This document shows positions 48,020 to 56,071 of a stretch of 64,000 bases of DNA, piece by piece (position 1 is the stretch's first letter; each line of letters starts with the position of its first letter). The notes below the pieces were generated by a model, which saw nothing but the letters and a program-made list of their open reading frames with translations, made no database searches and was not told the origin of the DNA. Position numbers and translations under genes: made by a program. This stretch comes from Roseivivax isoporae LMG 25204. Lineage in GTDB: Bacteria; Pseudomonadota; Alphaproteobacteria; Rhodobacterales; Rhodobacteraceae. The stretch is from assembly GCF_000521865.1 (NCBI RefSeq), contig NZ_JAME01000007.1, positions 62,001 through 126,000 of the forward strand. Direction: 5' to 3'.

Positions 48020-48745
48020 TCAGTAGAAGCTCACCTGCGCGTCGTCGGTGATGGTGGTGCCCACCTGCTCGCCGGCCAGCACGCGACCCGCCGCGCCCGG
48101 CTGGTCGAAGCCCACCACGTGCACGCGCATCCGGTGCTGCTGGGCCAGCACGAGCGCCGCCTGGTCCATGAAGGTCAGCCGGTCCTTGATGGCCTTCTCG
48201 AAGGTCAGCGTCTTGTAGAGCCGCGCGTCCGGATCCTTGCGCGGGTCGGTGACATAGACGCCGTCGATGCCGTTCTTCATCGCGAGGACGCAGTCGCAGT
48301 CGAGCTCGATCGCGCGCTGCACCGACGGGTAGTCGGTGGTCAGGTAGGGCTCGCCGATGCCGCCGCAAAGCAGCACGATGCGCCGCTTCTCGAGGTGGCG
48401 CGCGGCGCGGCGGCGGATGTAGGGCTCGCCGATCTGCGGGATGGTCAGCGCCGACATGAGCCGAACCTCGATGTCCGAGGTCGCCTCGATCTTCGCGCGC
48501 AGCAGGATGCCGTTGGCGATGGTGCCCAGCATCCCCACATTGTCCGCCTCGACCCGCTCGATGTTCCAGTCGGACGAGACCGAGCCGCGGAAGATGTTGC
48601 CGCCGCCGATCACCGCGGCCACTTCGGCCCCGGATTCGTGCAGCTTGAGGATTTCCTTCACGACCGAGCTGATGGCGCTGTCGGAAAACACGCCTGCCGC
48701 CCCGCTGGCGAGCGCCTCGCCGCTGATCTTGACCATCACCCGCAT
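48020..48745 (-). CDS. UMP-kinase-like (PyrH paralogue) protein
   Basis: The 241-residue protein belongs to the amino-acid-kinase fold and resembles UMP kinase: VKISGEALAS, VIGGGNIFRG, ADNVGMLGTIANGILL, EPYIRRRAARHLEKRRIV and IDGVYVTDPRKDPDA. Differences from PyrH are concentrated in the nucleotide pocket, where the usual GTGNPFFTTD is GGIGEPYLTTD and LKATKVDGV becomes LAMKNGIDGV with one extra residue. The housekeeping pyrH normally sits with frr and tsf; this gene stands alone between the SorC-type regulator gene and the opp genes. It may be a second UMP kinase or act on another phosphate acceptor. Confidence 0.8.
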   Translation of the reverse strand: MRVMVKISGEALASGAAGVFSDSAISSVVKEILKLHESGAEVAAVIGGGNIFRGSVSSDWNIERVEADNVGMLGTIANGILLRAKIEATSDIEVRLMSALTIPQIGEPYIRRRAARHLEKRRIVLLCGGIGEPYLTTDYPSVQRAIELDCDCVLAMKNGIDGVYVTDPRKDPDARLYKTLTFEKAIKDRLTFMDQAALVLAQQHRMRVHVVGFDQPGAAGRVLAGEQVGTTITDDAQVSFY

Positions 48746-48810
48746 CGCGCGCCGCTCCCATGTCCGTTGATGGCGGTGTCCTAAAGCGCCGGCGCAGGCG
48801 AGTCAACGAA

Positions 48811-48848
48811 ACCGGTTTTTTAAGAAAATCAATGCCTTGATTTCCGGT
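48811..48848. promoter_or_regulatory. AT-rich inverted repeat upstream of the pyrH-like gene
   Basis: GAAAATCAA (48824-48832) pairs with TTGATTTCC (48837-48845) at eight of nine positions across a 4-base loop, and ACCGG/CCGGT lie at the outer ends. It sits 66 bases before the pyrH-like start, in the local AT-rich patch, and could be an operator or leader hairpin. Confidence 0.35.
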
Positions 48849-48947
48849 CCGGCGCGATGCGGCCGGTCGGGCCGCGCGCCGCCCGGATCGCCCGCCCCGG
48901 CCTGGCGCGATGCCGCCGGCCCGCGCGAATCAGCCCGCGAAAGAATC

Positions 48948-48985
48948 GCAAAGATGGTGGCCGGCCGGACGCCATCTTTGCAAAG
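48948..48985. promoter_or_regulatory. Perfect inverted repeat plus palindrome in the pyrH-like/oppA gap
   Basis: GCAAAGATGG (48948-48957) and CCATCTTTGC (48972-48981) form a perfect 10-bp inverted repeat with a 14-base spacer. The right arm runs into CTTTGCAAAG (48976-48985), itself a perfect palindrome, so three copies of a GCAAAG half-site are present. This suggests binding of a dimeric regulator controlling one or both divergent transcripts. Confidence 0.45.
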
Positions 48986-49199
48986 CTCACGCCCCCGTGG
49001 CCCAGCGCGTGGGCAGGCCGGACCGGCGCCGCGTCGCCCGGATTCGGCGAAATCCGGCCGGGACTGGGCGGATCGCCGCGTTGACGCTACGATAGGCTTG
49101 ATGCCCCCGGTCGGACACTCTCGTCTCGCGTGCACGACCGGGCGCCGGGGACGGCATCCGGACGACAAGATCCAGGGATCCTTGAGGAGGTAGACCCCC

Positions 49200-50813
49200 G
49201 TGCTGAACCGACGCATCGCCGCATCCGTCCTGGCGCTGGCCGTGGCCGCGCCCGCACTTGCCGACAACCCCGTGCCAGAAGGCGTGACGCTTTCCGAGGA
49301 CCAGCACTACACGTTCTGGTTGCTCGACGCGATCAAGTCGATGGATCCGCAGGTCAACACCGACGTCGAGGGCTCGGACATCCTGCGTCAGCTCTTCGAG
49401 GGGCTCTACAACGAGGACGGCGAGGGCAACATCGTGCCCGGCGTCGCGCTGGAGCACGCGGTGTCCGAGGACCAGAAGACCTACACCTTCACGCTGCGCG
49501 ACGACGCGCGCTGGTCGAACGGCGACCCGGTGACGGCGGACGATTTCGTCTACGCCTGGCGCCGCCTCGCCGATCCCGCGACCGCGTCGGAATACGCCTG
49601 GTACATGGAGCTCATGCAGGTCGAGAACGCGCCCGAGGTCATCGCGGGCGACATGCCGCCCGAGGAGCTCGGCGTGCGCGCGGTCGACGACCACACGCTC
49701 GAGGTCACCATCGGCACGCCGCTGCCCTACTTCCCGCAGATGCTGGTGCATGCCTCGACCTTCCCGGTCCATGCCGCCACGATCGAGGAGCATGGCGACG
49801 CCTGGACCCGTCCCGAGAACATGGTGGGCAACGGCGCCTACAAGCTTGACGAGCACATCCTCGGCGAGCGGGTCGAGATGTCGCCCTCGGAGACCTACTG
49901 GGACGCCGAGAACGTCGTCCTCGACCGGCTGACCGCGCTCACCATCAACGACGTGAACCTCGGCCTCACGCGTTACCTCGCGGGCGAGCTCGACCGCGTC
50001 GACGTCCCCGCCGGCCAGTATCCCCGTCTCGCGGAGGAATATCCCGACCAGGCGACGTCGACGCCCTATTCCTGCAGCTACATCTACATGCTGAACGTGG
50101 GCGACCAGGGCCCCGAGGCCCTCGACGACGTGCGCGTGCGCAAGGCCATGTCCTACGGCATCGACCGCGACATCATCGTCGAGCGCATCCTGCAGGGTGG
50201 CCAGCGGCCGTCCTACAACTGGACCCACTGGGCAACCGCCGGCTTCGAGGTGCCCGAGATCGACTACGCGGGATGGGACCAGTCCCGCCGCATGGAAGAG
50301 GCCCGCACGCTGATGGAAGAGGCCGGCTACGGCCCCGACAACCCGGTCGCGCTGACGCTGAACTACAACACCTCCGAAGATCACAAGAAGATCGCCATCG
50401 CGGTCAGCCAGATGCTGAAGCCGCTCGGTTTCGACATCACGCTGAACAACATGGAATGGAAGGTGCACACCGACCGGATGCAGGCGCAGGACTTCGAGAT
50501 GGCGCGCTATGCCTGGTGCGGCGACTACAACGAGGCGTCGACCTATCTCGACCTCTTCACCTCGTATTCCGGGCACAACAACGGCGAGTTCTTCAACGAG
50601 GACTACGACCGCATCATGAAGGAGTCGAAGACCGCAGAGGATCCGCAGCCCCTCTACCAGGAGGCCGAGGAGATCCTCGCGGCCGAGATGCCGGTGATCC
50701 CGATCTACCATTACGCGCAGGTCGACATGGTGGCCGAGGACATCCGCGGCCTGCCGACCCAGAACGTGATGCAGACCTGGTACGCCAAGGACATGTACCG
50801 CGTCGCCGAGTGA
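49200..50813 (+). CDS. oppA: Oligopeptide ABC transporter substrate-binding protein
   Basis: The 537-residue family 5 solute-binding protein has a signal peptide (about 1-21, ending ALADN). Family blocks are AIKSMDPQVNTDVEGSDILR, the signature-like VALEHAVSEDQKTYTFTLRD and WSNGDPVTADDFVYAWRRLAD, and later NYNTSEDHKKIAIAVSQMLK. It resembles OppA/MppA of enteric bacteria and delivers peptides to OppBCDF. The start is a GTG with GAGGAGG 11 bases upstream. A strong stem-loop follows before oppB. Confidence 0.93.
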   Translation: MLNRRIAASVLALAVAAPALADNPVPEGVTLSEDQHYTFWLLDAIKSMDPQVNTDVEGSDILRQLFEGLYNEDGEGNIVPGVALEHAVSEDQKTYTFTLRDDARWSNGDPVTADDFVYAWRRLADPATASEYAWYMELMQVENAPEVIAGDMPPEELGVRAVDDHTLEVTIGTPLPYFPQMLVHASTFPVHAATIEEHGDAWTRPENMVGNGAYKLDEHILGERVEMSPSETYWDAENVVLDRLTALTINDVNLGLTRYLAGELDRVDVPAGQYPRLAEEYPDQATSTPYSCSYIYMLNVGDQGPEALDDVRVRKAMSYGIDRDIIVERILQGGQRPSYNWTHWATAGFEVPEIDYAGWDQSRRMEEARTLMEEAGYGPDNPVALTLNYNTSEDHKKIAIAVSQMLKPLGFDITLNNMEWKVHTDRMQAQDFEMARYAWCGDYNEASTYLDLFTSYSGHNNGEFFNEDYDRIMKESKTAEDPQPLYQEAEEILAAEMPVIPIYHYAQVDMVAEDIRGLPTQNVMQTWYAKDMYRVAE

Positions 50814-50820
50814 TCCGTCC

Positions 50821-50847
50821 CGGACGGGGGCGCTCGGCCCCCGTCCG
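50821..50847 (+). other. Strong stem-loop in the oppA-oppB gap
   Basis: CGGACGGGGGC and GCCCCCGTCCG form a perfect 11-bp stem with a 5-base loop, starting 7 bases after the oppA stop. It lies inside the operon without a T-run, so partial termination or protection of the oppA message is more likely than full termination. Confidence 0.6.
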
Positions 50848-50912
50848 CGCCGCATCGCGCTCTGCCCCACGCGCGGCCGCGTCTCCTTGGCCGCCCTGCC
50901 CGGGACCCGTCC

Positions 50913-51836
50913 ATGCTGAGCTACACCCTGAAGCGTCTCGCCATCGCGATCCCGACGCTCCTGATCCTGATCGTCGTGTCCTTCGTGCTGATGCACGCCG
51001 CCCCCGGCGGGCCCTTCACCTCGGAACGCGAGCTGCCGCCCGAGGTTCTGGCGAACCTCAACGCCAAGTACGGCCTCGACCAGCCGCTCTGGCGGCAGAT
51101 CGTGACCTATGTCTGGGGGATCGTGACCCAGTTCGATTTCGGCCCCTCCTTCGTCTACAAGGACCGCACGGTGAACGAGATCATCGCGCAGGGCTTCCCG
51201 GTGACGCTGACCTACGGGATCCTGTCGTTCGTCGTCGCCGTGGTGGTGGGCGTGACGCTGGGCGTGGTCGCCGCGATCCGGCAGAACACGGTCGCCGACT
51301 ACTTCGCCGTGGGCGTCTCGATCGGGGCGCAGGTGCTGCCGAACTTCGTCATGGCGCCGATCCTCGTCCTCGTCTTCACGCTCTGGCTCGGCTGGCTGCC
51401 GGGCGGCGGCTGGCAGGGCGGCCAGTGGCAATACGTCATCATGCCGGTGATCGCGCTCTCGACCTCGTTCATGGCCTCGATCGCGCGCATCACCCGCTCG
51501 TCCATGCTCGAGACGCTGACGATGAACCACATCCGCACCGCGCGCGCCAAGGGCCTGCCCGAGCGCCGCGTGATCCTGCGCCACGCGCTCAAGCCCGCCA
51601 TGCTGCCGGTGATCTCGTATCTCGGCCCCGCCTTCGTCGGCATGATCACCGGCTCGGTCGTGGTGGACGTCTATTTCTCGACCGGCGGCATCGGGAAGGC
51701 CTTCGTCGACAGCGCGCTCAACCGCGACTACGCGGTGATGATGGGGGTCACGATCCTCATGGGCGCGCTCACCATCCTCTTCAACCTCGTGGTCGACATC
51801 CTCTACGGCTGGATCGACCCGAAGATCCGGTACTGA
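50913..51836 (+). CDS. oppB: Oligopeptide ABC transporter permease
   Basis: The 307-residue permease has six helices. Its N-terminal helix (YTLKRLAIAIPTLLILIVVS), VLMHAAPGGPF, LNAKYGLDQPLW and the EAA-type loop RTARAKGLPERRVILRHALK are typical of OppB/DppB. It forms the channel with OppC. It follows oppA by 99 bases and oppC starts 4 bases after its stop. Confidence 0.95.
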   Translation: MLSYTLKRLAIAIPTLLILIVVSFVLMHAAPGGPFTSERELPPEVLANLNAKYGLDQPLWRQIVTYVWGIVTQFDFGPSFVYKDRTVNEIIAQGFPVTLTYGILSFVVAVVVGVTLGVVAAIRQNTVADYFAVGVSIGAQVLPNFVMAPILVLVFTLWLGWLPGGGWQGGQWQYVIMPVIALSTSFMASIARITRSSMLETLTMNHIRTARAKGLPERRVILRHALKPAMLPVISYLGPAFVGMITGSVVVDVYFSTGGIGKAFVDSALNRDYAVMMGVTILMGALTILFNLVVDILYGWIDPKIRY

Positions 51837-51840
51837 TCCC

Positions 51841-52770
51841 ATGGTGGTGAACCAGCAGAAGATGCGCGCCCTCTCCGACCGACTGGCCGAGGACGCGGAC
51901 AGCCCCGGCCGCTCGCTCTGGGCCGACGCGCGCCGCCGCTTCCTCGCCAACCGCGCGGCGATGACGGGCCTCGCCATGCTCGTCCTCGTCACGCTCTTCG
52001 CCCTCTTCGGCGGCACCCTCGCCCAGTGGTCGAACGAGGAGCTCGATTACACCGTGATGGGCATGGTCGCCGAGGAAGGCGGCCCGCGGCTCGACAACGG
52101 CCACTATTTCGGCACCGACGAACTCGGCCGCGACCTCTACGCGCGCACCGTGCAGGGCACGCAGGTCAGCCTGCTCGTGGGCGTGGTCGGCGCGCTCGTC
52201 GCGGTCAGCGTCGGCACTCTCTACGGCGCGGTGGCGGGCTATGCGGGCGGACGGGTCGACAACGCGATGATGCGCGCCGTCGACGTGCTCATGTCCATTC
52301 CCTACATGTTCGTGCTGATCCTGATCCTCGTGATGTACGGCCGCTCGATGACCGCGCTCTTCGTGGGCCTCGGGCTCATCTCTTGGCTCGAGATGAGCCG
52401 GATCGTCCGCGGCCAGACGCTGAGCCTCAAGAACCGCGAGTTCATCGAGGCCGCCCGCGCCACCGGTGTGCCCGCGGCCACGATCATCCGCCGCCACATC
52501 CTGCCGAACCTCGCCGGCGTCATCGCGGTCTACGCGACGCTGCTCGTGCCGCTGATGATCCTGACGGAAAGCTTCATCTCGTTCCTCGGGCTCGGCGTGC
52601 AGGAACCTTTGACCTCGCTCGGAGCGCTCATCTCCGAGGGCGCGGGCACGATCGCCTATGGCACGATCTGGCAGCTCGGCTTCCCGCTCCTGTTCTTCGT
52701 GCTGACGCTCTTCGGCTTCTTCTTCGTGGGCGACGGCCTGCGCGACGCGCTCGACCCAAAGGACCGCTGA
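51841..52770 (+). CDS. oppC: Oligopeptide ABC transporter permease
   Basis: The 309-residue permease has an N-terminal cytoplasmic extension, a first helix around residues 38-58, then HYFGTDELGRDLYARTVQGT, which is diagnostic of OppC/DppC. The EAA-type loop is EAARATGVPAATIIRRHILP. The terminal DGLRDALDPKDR is also characteristic. Spacing to both neighbours is 4 bases or less, so translation is coupled. Confidence 0.95.
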   Translation: MVVNQQKMRALSDRLAEDADSPGRSLWADARRRFLANRAAMTGLAMLVLVTLFALFGGTLAQWSNEELDYTVMGMVAEEGGPRLDNGHYFGTDELGRDLYARTVQGTQVSLLVGVVGALVAVSVGTLYGAVAGYAGGRVDNAMMRAVDVLMSIPYMFVLILILVMYGRSMTALFVGLGLISWLEMSRIVRGQTLSLKNREFIEAARATGVPAATIIRRHILPNLAGVIAVYATLLVPLMILTESFISFLGLGVQEPLTSLGALISEGAGTIAYGTIWQLGFPLLFFVLTLFGFFFVGDGLRDALDPKDR

Positions 52771-52772
52771 CC

Positions 52773-53741
52773 ATGCCCCTTCTCGAGATCGACGACCTTT
52801 CCGTCACCTTCGACACCGCGGACGGTCCCGTGCACGCCGTGAACGGCCTCTCGCTGACGCTCGATCGCGGCGACACGCTCGGCATTGTCGGGGAAAGCGG
52901 CTCGGGCAAGTCGCAGACCGCCTTCGCGGTGCTCGGGCTGCTCGCGCGGAACGGCCGCGCCACGGGGTCGGTGCGCTTCGACGGGCAGGAGATCCTGAAC
53001 GCGCCGCCGCGCGTCCTGAACCGCATCCGGGCCGAGCGCATCGCGATCATCTTCCAGGACCCGATGACCTCGCTCAATCCCTACATGAAGATCGCCGACC
53101 AGATGACCGAGGTTCTGGAACTGCACCAGGGTCTCGCGCGCCGCGACGCGCTGGCCGAGGCGGTGCGCATGCTCGACGCGGTGCGCATCCCGGGCGCCAG
53201 GGACCGTGTCCGGCTTTACCCGCACGAGTTCTCGGGGGGCATGCGCCAGCGGGTGATGATCGCCATGGCGCTGCTCTGCCGGCCGGACCTGCTCATCGCC
53301 GACGAGCCGACCACCGCGCTCGACGTGACGGTGCAGGCGCAGATCATGCAGCTTCTGTCCGACCTGCAGGCCGAGTTCGGCATGGCGACCATGCTCATCA
53401 CCCACGACCTCGGGGTCGTCGCTGGCTTCTGCGAGAAGGTCACCGTGATGTATGGCGGCCGGATCATGGAGCGTAGCGCCGCGGGCCCCCTGTTCGCCCG
53501 CCCGACCCATCCCTATACGAGCGGGCTGCTGGCCGCCGTGCCGCGCGTCGACCGCGGCACCTCGGCCATGCGCGCGATCCCCGGCAACCCGCCCAACATG
53601 GCCCGCCTGCCGGAGGGCTGCCCGTTCCGCCCGCGCTGCCCGCATGCGGGCGAGGATTGCGCCGTCATGCCACCGCTCGTGCCGGCGGCGGACGGGCGCG
53701 ACCGCGCCTGCCACCGCCCCGCAGAGGAGATCGCCGCATGA
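52773..53741 (+). CDS. oppD: Oligopeptide ABC transporter ATP-binding protein
   Basis: The 322-residue ATPase has Walker [14 protein letters not shown]-loop [14 protein letters not shown], signature [15 protein letters not shown], Walker [13 protein letters not shown] and switch histidine LITHDLGVV. The C-terminal oligopeptide-type extension contains [20 protein letters not shown] with the cysteine cluster known in OppD/DppD. The ATG at 52773 was chosen because it starts the family N-terminus. The stop overlaps oppF by 4 bases. Confidence 0.95.
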   Translation: MPLLEIDDLSVTFDTADGPVHAVNGLSLTLDRGDTLGIVGESGSGKSQTAFAVLGLLARNGRATGSVRFDGQEILNAPPRVLNRIRAERIAIIFQDPMTSLNPYMKIADQMTEVLELHQGLARRDALAEAVRMLDAVRIPGARDRVRLYPHEFSGGMRQRVMIAMALLCRPDLLIADEPTTALDVTVQAQIMQLLSDLQAEFGMATMLITHDLGVVAGFCEKVTVMYGGRIMERSAAGPLFARPTHPYTSGLLAAVPRVDRGTSAMRAIPGNPPNMARLPEGCPFRPRCPHAGEDCAVMPPLVPAADGRDRACHRPAEEIAA

Positions 53742-54739
53742 CCACGCCCCTCCTCTCCGCCCGCGACATCCATGTCCGCTTCGAGCTGTCGCGGCCGGGC
53801 GACATGCCGTGGACGCGCAAGCCCGTCCTGCATGCGGTCAACGGCGTCAGCTTCGACCTGATGCCGGGCCAGACGCTGGGCATCGTGGGGGAATCGGGCT
53901 GCGGCAAGTCCACGCTCGCCCGTGCGCTGATCCGCATGGTGCCGGCGACGGGCCAGGCGATCTGGCAGGGCGGCGACGACCTGATGGCGCTGTCGAACGC
54001 GCGGATGAAACGCTACCGCTCCGAGATCCAGATGATCTTCCAGGACCCGCTGGCATCGCTCAACCCGCGCATGACGCTCGGCCGGATCATCGCCGAGCCG
54101 CTTCTCACCCACCGGCCCGACCTGTCGCGGGCGGAGGTGCAGGCTCGGGTCCGCGCGATGATGGACCGGGTCGGGCTTCTGCCGCAGATGATCAACCGCT
54201 ACCCGCACGAGTTCTCGGGCGGCCAGTGCCAGCGCATCGGCATCGCCCGCGCGCTGATCGTGGAACCGAAACTGCTGATCTGCGACGAACCCGTCTCGGC
54301 GCTCGACGTCTCGATCCAGGCGCAGGTGGTGAACCTGCTCGAGGAACTGCAGCGCGATCTCGGCCTCGCCATCCTCTTCATCGCCCACGACCTGAGCGTG
54401 GTGAAGCACATCTCGGACGAGGTGATGGTGCTCTATCTCGGTCGGATGATGGAAAAGGCGCCGGCCGACCGGCTCTATGCCGAACCGCAGCATCCCTACA
54501 CGCAGGCGCTCCTGTCGGCGGTGCCGGTGCCCGACCCGGTGGTGGAGCGCGGCAAGAAGATCGTCGCGCTCAAGGGCGACCTGCCGAGCCCGCTCGCCCC
54601 GCCCTCGGGCTGCGTGTTCCGCACCCGCTGCCCCCGCGCGGTCGAGGCCTGCGCGGCCGAGGTGCCGCATCCGGGCACCGGCGCGCACCGCTGCGCCTGC
54701 CTCTTCCCGGGCCCGCCGCGGCACTCCGAGGTCGCCTGA
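53738..54739 (+). CDS. oppF: Oligopeptide ABC transporter ATP-binding protein
   Basis: The 333-residue ATPase pairs with OppD. Motifs are Walker A GIVGESGCGKST, Q-loop MIFQDPLASLNPRM, signature EFSGGQCQRIGIARA, Walker B LLICDEPVSALD and switch histidine FIAHDLSVV. The C-terminus carries the family cysteine motif (PPSGCVFRTRCPRAVEAC). It is the last gene of the opp operon and converges on the esterase gene, with 10 bases between the stop codons. Confidence 0.95.
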   Translation: MTTPLLSARDIHVRFELSRPGDMPWTRKPVLHAVNGVSFDLMPGQTLGIVGESGCGKSTLARALIRMVPATGQAIWQGGDDLMALSNARMKRYRSEIQMIFQDPLASLNPRMTLGRIIAEPLLTHRPDLSRAEVQARVRAMMDRVGLLPQMINRYPHEFSGGQCQRIGIARALIVEPKLLICDEPVSALDVSIQAQVVNLLEELQRDLGLAILFIAHDLSVVKHISDEVMVLYLGRMMEKAPADRLYAEPQHPYTQALLSAVPVPDPVVERGKKIVALKGDLPSPLAPPSGCVFRTRCPRAVEACAAEVPHPGTGAHRCACLFPGPPRHSEVA

Positions 54740-54749
54740 CCGGGCGGCC

Positions 54750-55607
54750 TCACTCGCCGAGGCGCGCGCCCTCGAACCAGTCGAGCGTCATCTCCGCCCA
54801 GCCGGGCGGGATGCCGTGCCCGCCGTAGAACAGCGCGAAATCGAGGCTGCCGCCCTCGCAGGCGTCCCAGGCCCGCCGCCAGTAGGGTCCGGTCTCGGCG
54901 AAGTGGCGCGGCTGCAGCCGGCAGCCATTCGTGCGGCGCCAGATCTCCATCGCCTGCCACACGTCGCCCTGCGCCACCGCGCCCATGTCCTCGAGGCTGT
55001 CGCCGCGCAAAAGCCGCCCCTCGAGCGGCACGGTGCCGTCCGTCCAGCCATGGGTGTGCAGGAGCCGCACAGGCCCCGCGCAGCGCGCCGGATGCGGACG
55101 CCAGAAGCTGCCCGACACCGGCGCGTAGGCGGCGAAGGCTTCGGGCGTGGCGCACGCGAGGTAGGTGGCCATCGATCCGCCGATGGAGAAGCCCGCAAGC
55201 AGCATGCGCCCGGTGTCGAGGCCGAAGCGCCGGCCGGCATCGTCGCGCACCGCCGCAAGGAAGGCGACCTCGTCCCGCGGCCCGCGCCGTTCCGGCTGGA
55301 AGCCCCAAGTGCGTCCGGGCCGGCCCTGCCGAGGCACGCCGTCGGGCGCGATCACCGCGTAGCCGCGGCCGAGCGCCGCCTCGACCATGCCGCGCATGCT
55401 GAGCGTGCCTTCACCCGACGCGCCCCAGCCGTGCACGAAGACGAGCGCGGGCGCGTCCTCGCCGCCGCCCGCGGGCAGCTCCACGTGGTAGGTACCGGTC
55501 TCGATCTCGCAGGGCGCCGGATCGTCGCCGCAGCCCGCCTGTGCCGTCCCGCCCAGCGCCCCCGCCAGCAGCAACGCCGCCGCCCCGGCCCATCGCGTCA
55601 TGCCCAT
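54750..55607 (-). CDS. Secreted alpha/beta hydrolase, LpqC/PHB-depolymerase-like
   Basis: The 285-residue protein has a signal peptide (about 1-23) and the alpha/beta hydrolase triad of the COG3509 esterase family: nucleophile Ser in GFSIGGSMATYL, Asp in HGWTDGTVP and His in YGGHGIPPGW. The oxyanion region is VFVHGWGASGE. These enzymes hydrolyse esters such as polyhydroxybutyrate or feruloyl sugars; the substrate here is unknown. The start at 55607 is 6 bases after GAGGAGG; an alternative ATG lies at 55601. As the last gene of the opg operon, it might act on substituents of periplasmic glucans, but this is inference. Confidence 0.85.
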   Translation of the reverse strand: MGMTRWAGAAALLLAGALGGTAQAGCGDDPAPCEIETGTYHVELPAGGGEDAPALVFVHGWGASGEGTLSMRGMVEAALGRGYAVIAPDGVPRQGRPGRTWGFQPERRGPRDEVAFLAAVRDDAGRRFGLDTGRMLLAGFSIGGSMATYLACATPEAFAAYAPVSGSFWRPHPARCAGPVRLLHTHGWTDGTVPLEGRLLRGDSLEDMGAVAQGDVWQAMEIWRRTNGCRLQPRHFAETGPYWRRAWDACEGGSLDFALFYGGHGIPPGWAEMTLDWFEGARLGE

Positions 55608-55618
55608 GCCTGTCCTCC

Positions 55619-56068
55619 TCAGCCCGGAACCGTCGTGACCGGCAGCCCCCGGGCGATCCATCCCGGCCCCGCGCCCGACCCCAGCATGCCCTCGGACACG
55701 TCCGCGACCGCGGGGATTCCCGCCGCGTGCAGCCGTCCCGCCATGCGCCGAGACCGCACGCCCCGCGCGCAGATCAGCGCGACCGGCCTCTCGGGAGCCG
55801 TGCGCGTCGCCTCTTCCAGCGCCGCGAGGAAATCGTCCCGCCGCATGTCGAGCGGGATCGCGTCCTCGGCCACGCCCGTCACCGCCCATTCGTCGGGCCT
55901 GCGGATGTCCACGAGCCAGATCGACCCGTTCCGGACCCGTTCCAGCGCCGCGTCCGCAGACAGCGCGACCACGCCATCGGGCAGGCCCGGTTCCGGCCAG
56001 AGCAGCGCGCCCGCGACGGCCAGCGCCGCGACGCCGCCCGCCAGAACGGTGCGCCGCCCCAGACCCAT
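55619..56068 (-). CDS. Exported rhodanese-domain protein
   Basis: The 149-residue protein has an N-terminal hydrophobic segment after two arginines (GLGRRTVLAGG), suggesting a Tat or Sec signal, and one rhodanese domain with IWLVDIRRPDEW and the active loop ICARGVRS (Cys100). Single-domain rhodaneses move sulfane sulfur or act as redox adaptors. It starts 3 bases after the opgH stop and is followed by the esterase gene 11 bases later, so it is in the glucan operon. No link between glucans and sulfur transfer is known to me. Confidence 0.87.
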   Translation of the reverse strand: MGLGRRTVLAGGVAALAVAGALLWPEPGLPDGVVALSADAALERVRNGSIWLVDIRRPDEWAVTGVAEDAIPLDMRRDDFLAALEEATRTAPERPVALICARGVRSRRMAGRLHAAGIPAVADVSEGMLGSGAGPGWIARGLPVTTVPG

Positions 56069-56071
56069 CCG

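Larger units (their letters stand above)
48746..49199. other. 454-bp intergenic region between the divergent pyrH-like and oppA genes
   Basis: No gene is supported here on either strand. The region holds two inverted repeats (listed separately), an AT-rich patch near 48815-48845 close to the pyrH-like gene, and a TTGACG hexamer at 49081 that could belong to the oppA promoter, although no fitting -10 box is evident. A GAGGAGG ribosome site precedes the oppA GTG. Confidence 0.6.

Noticed and set aside
48987-52016. A 1009-codon minus-strand frame opposite oppA and oppB
   Set aside because: The sense-strand genes show full family motifs; the antisense product is compositionally biased and unlike any protein I know.
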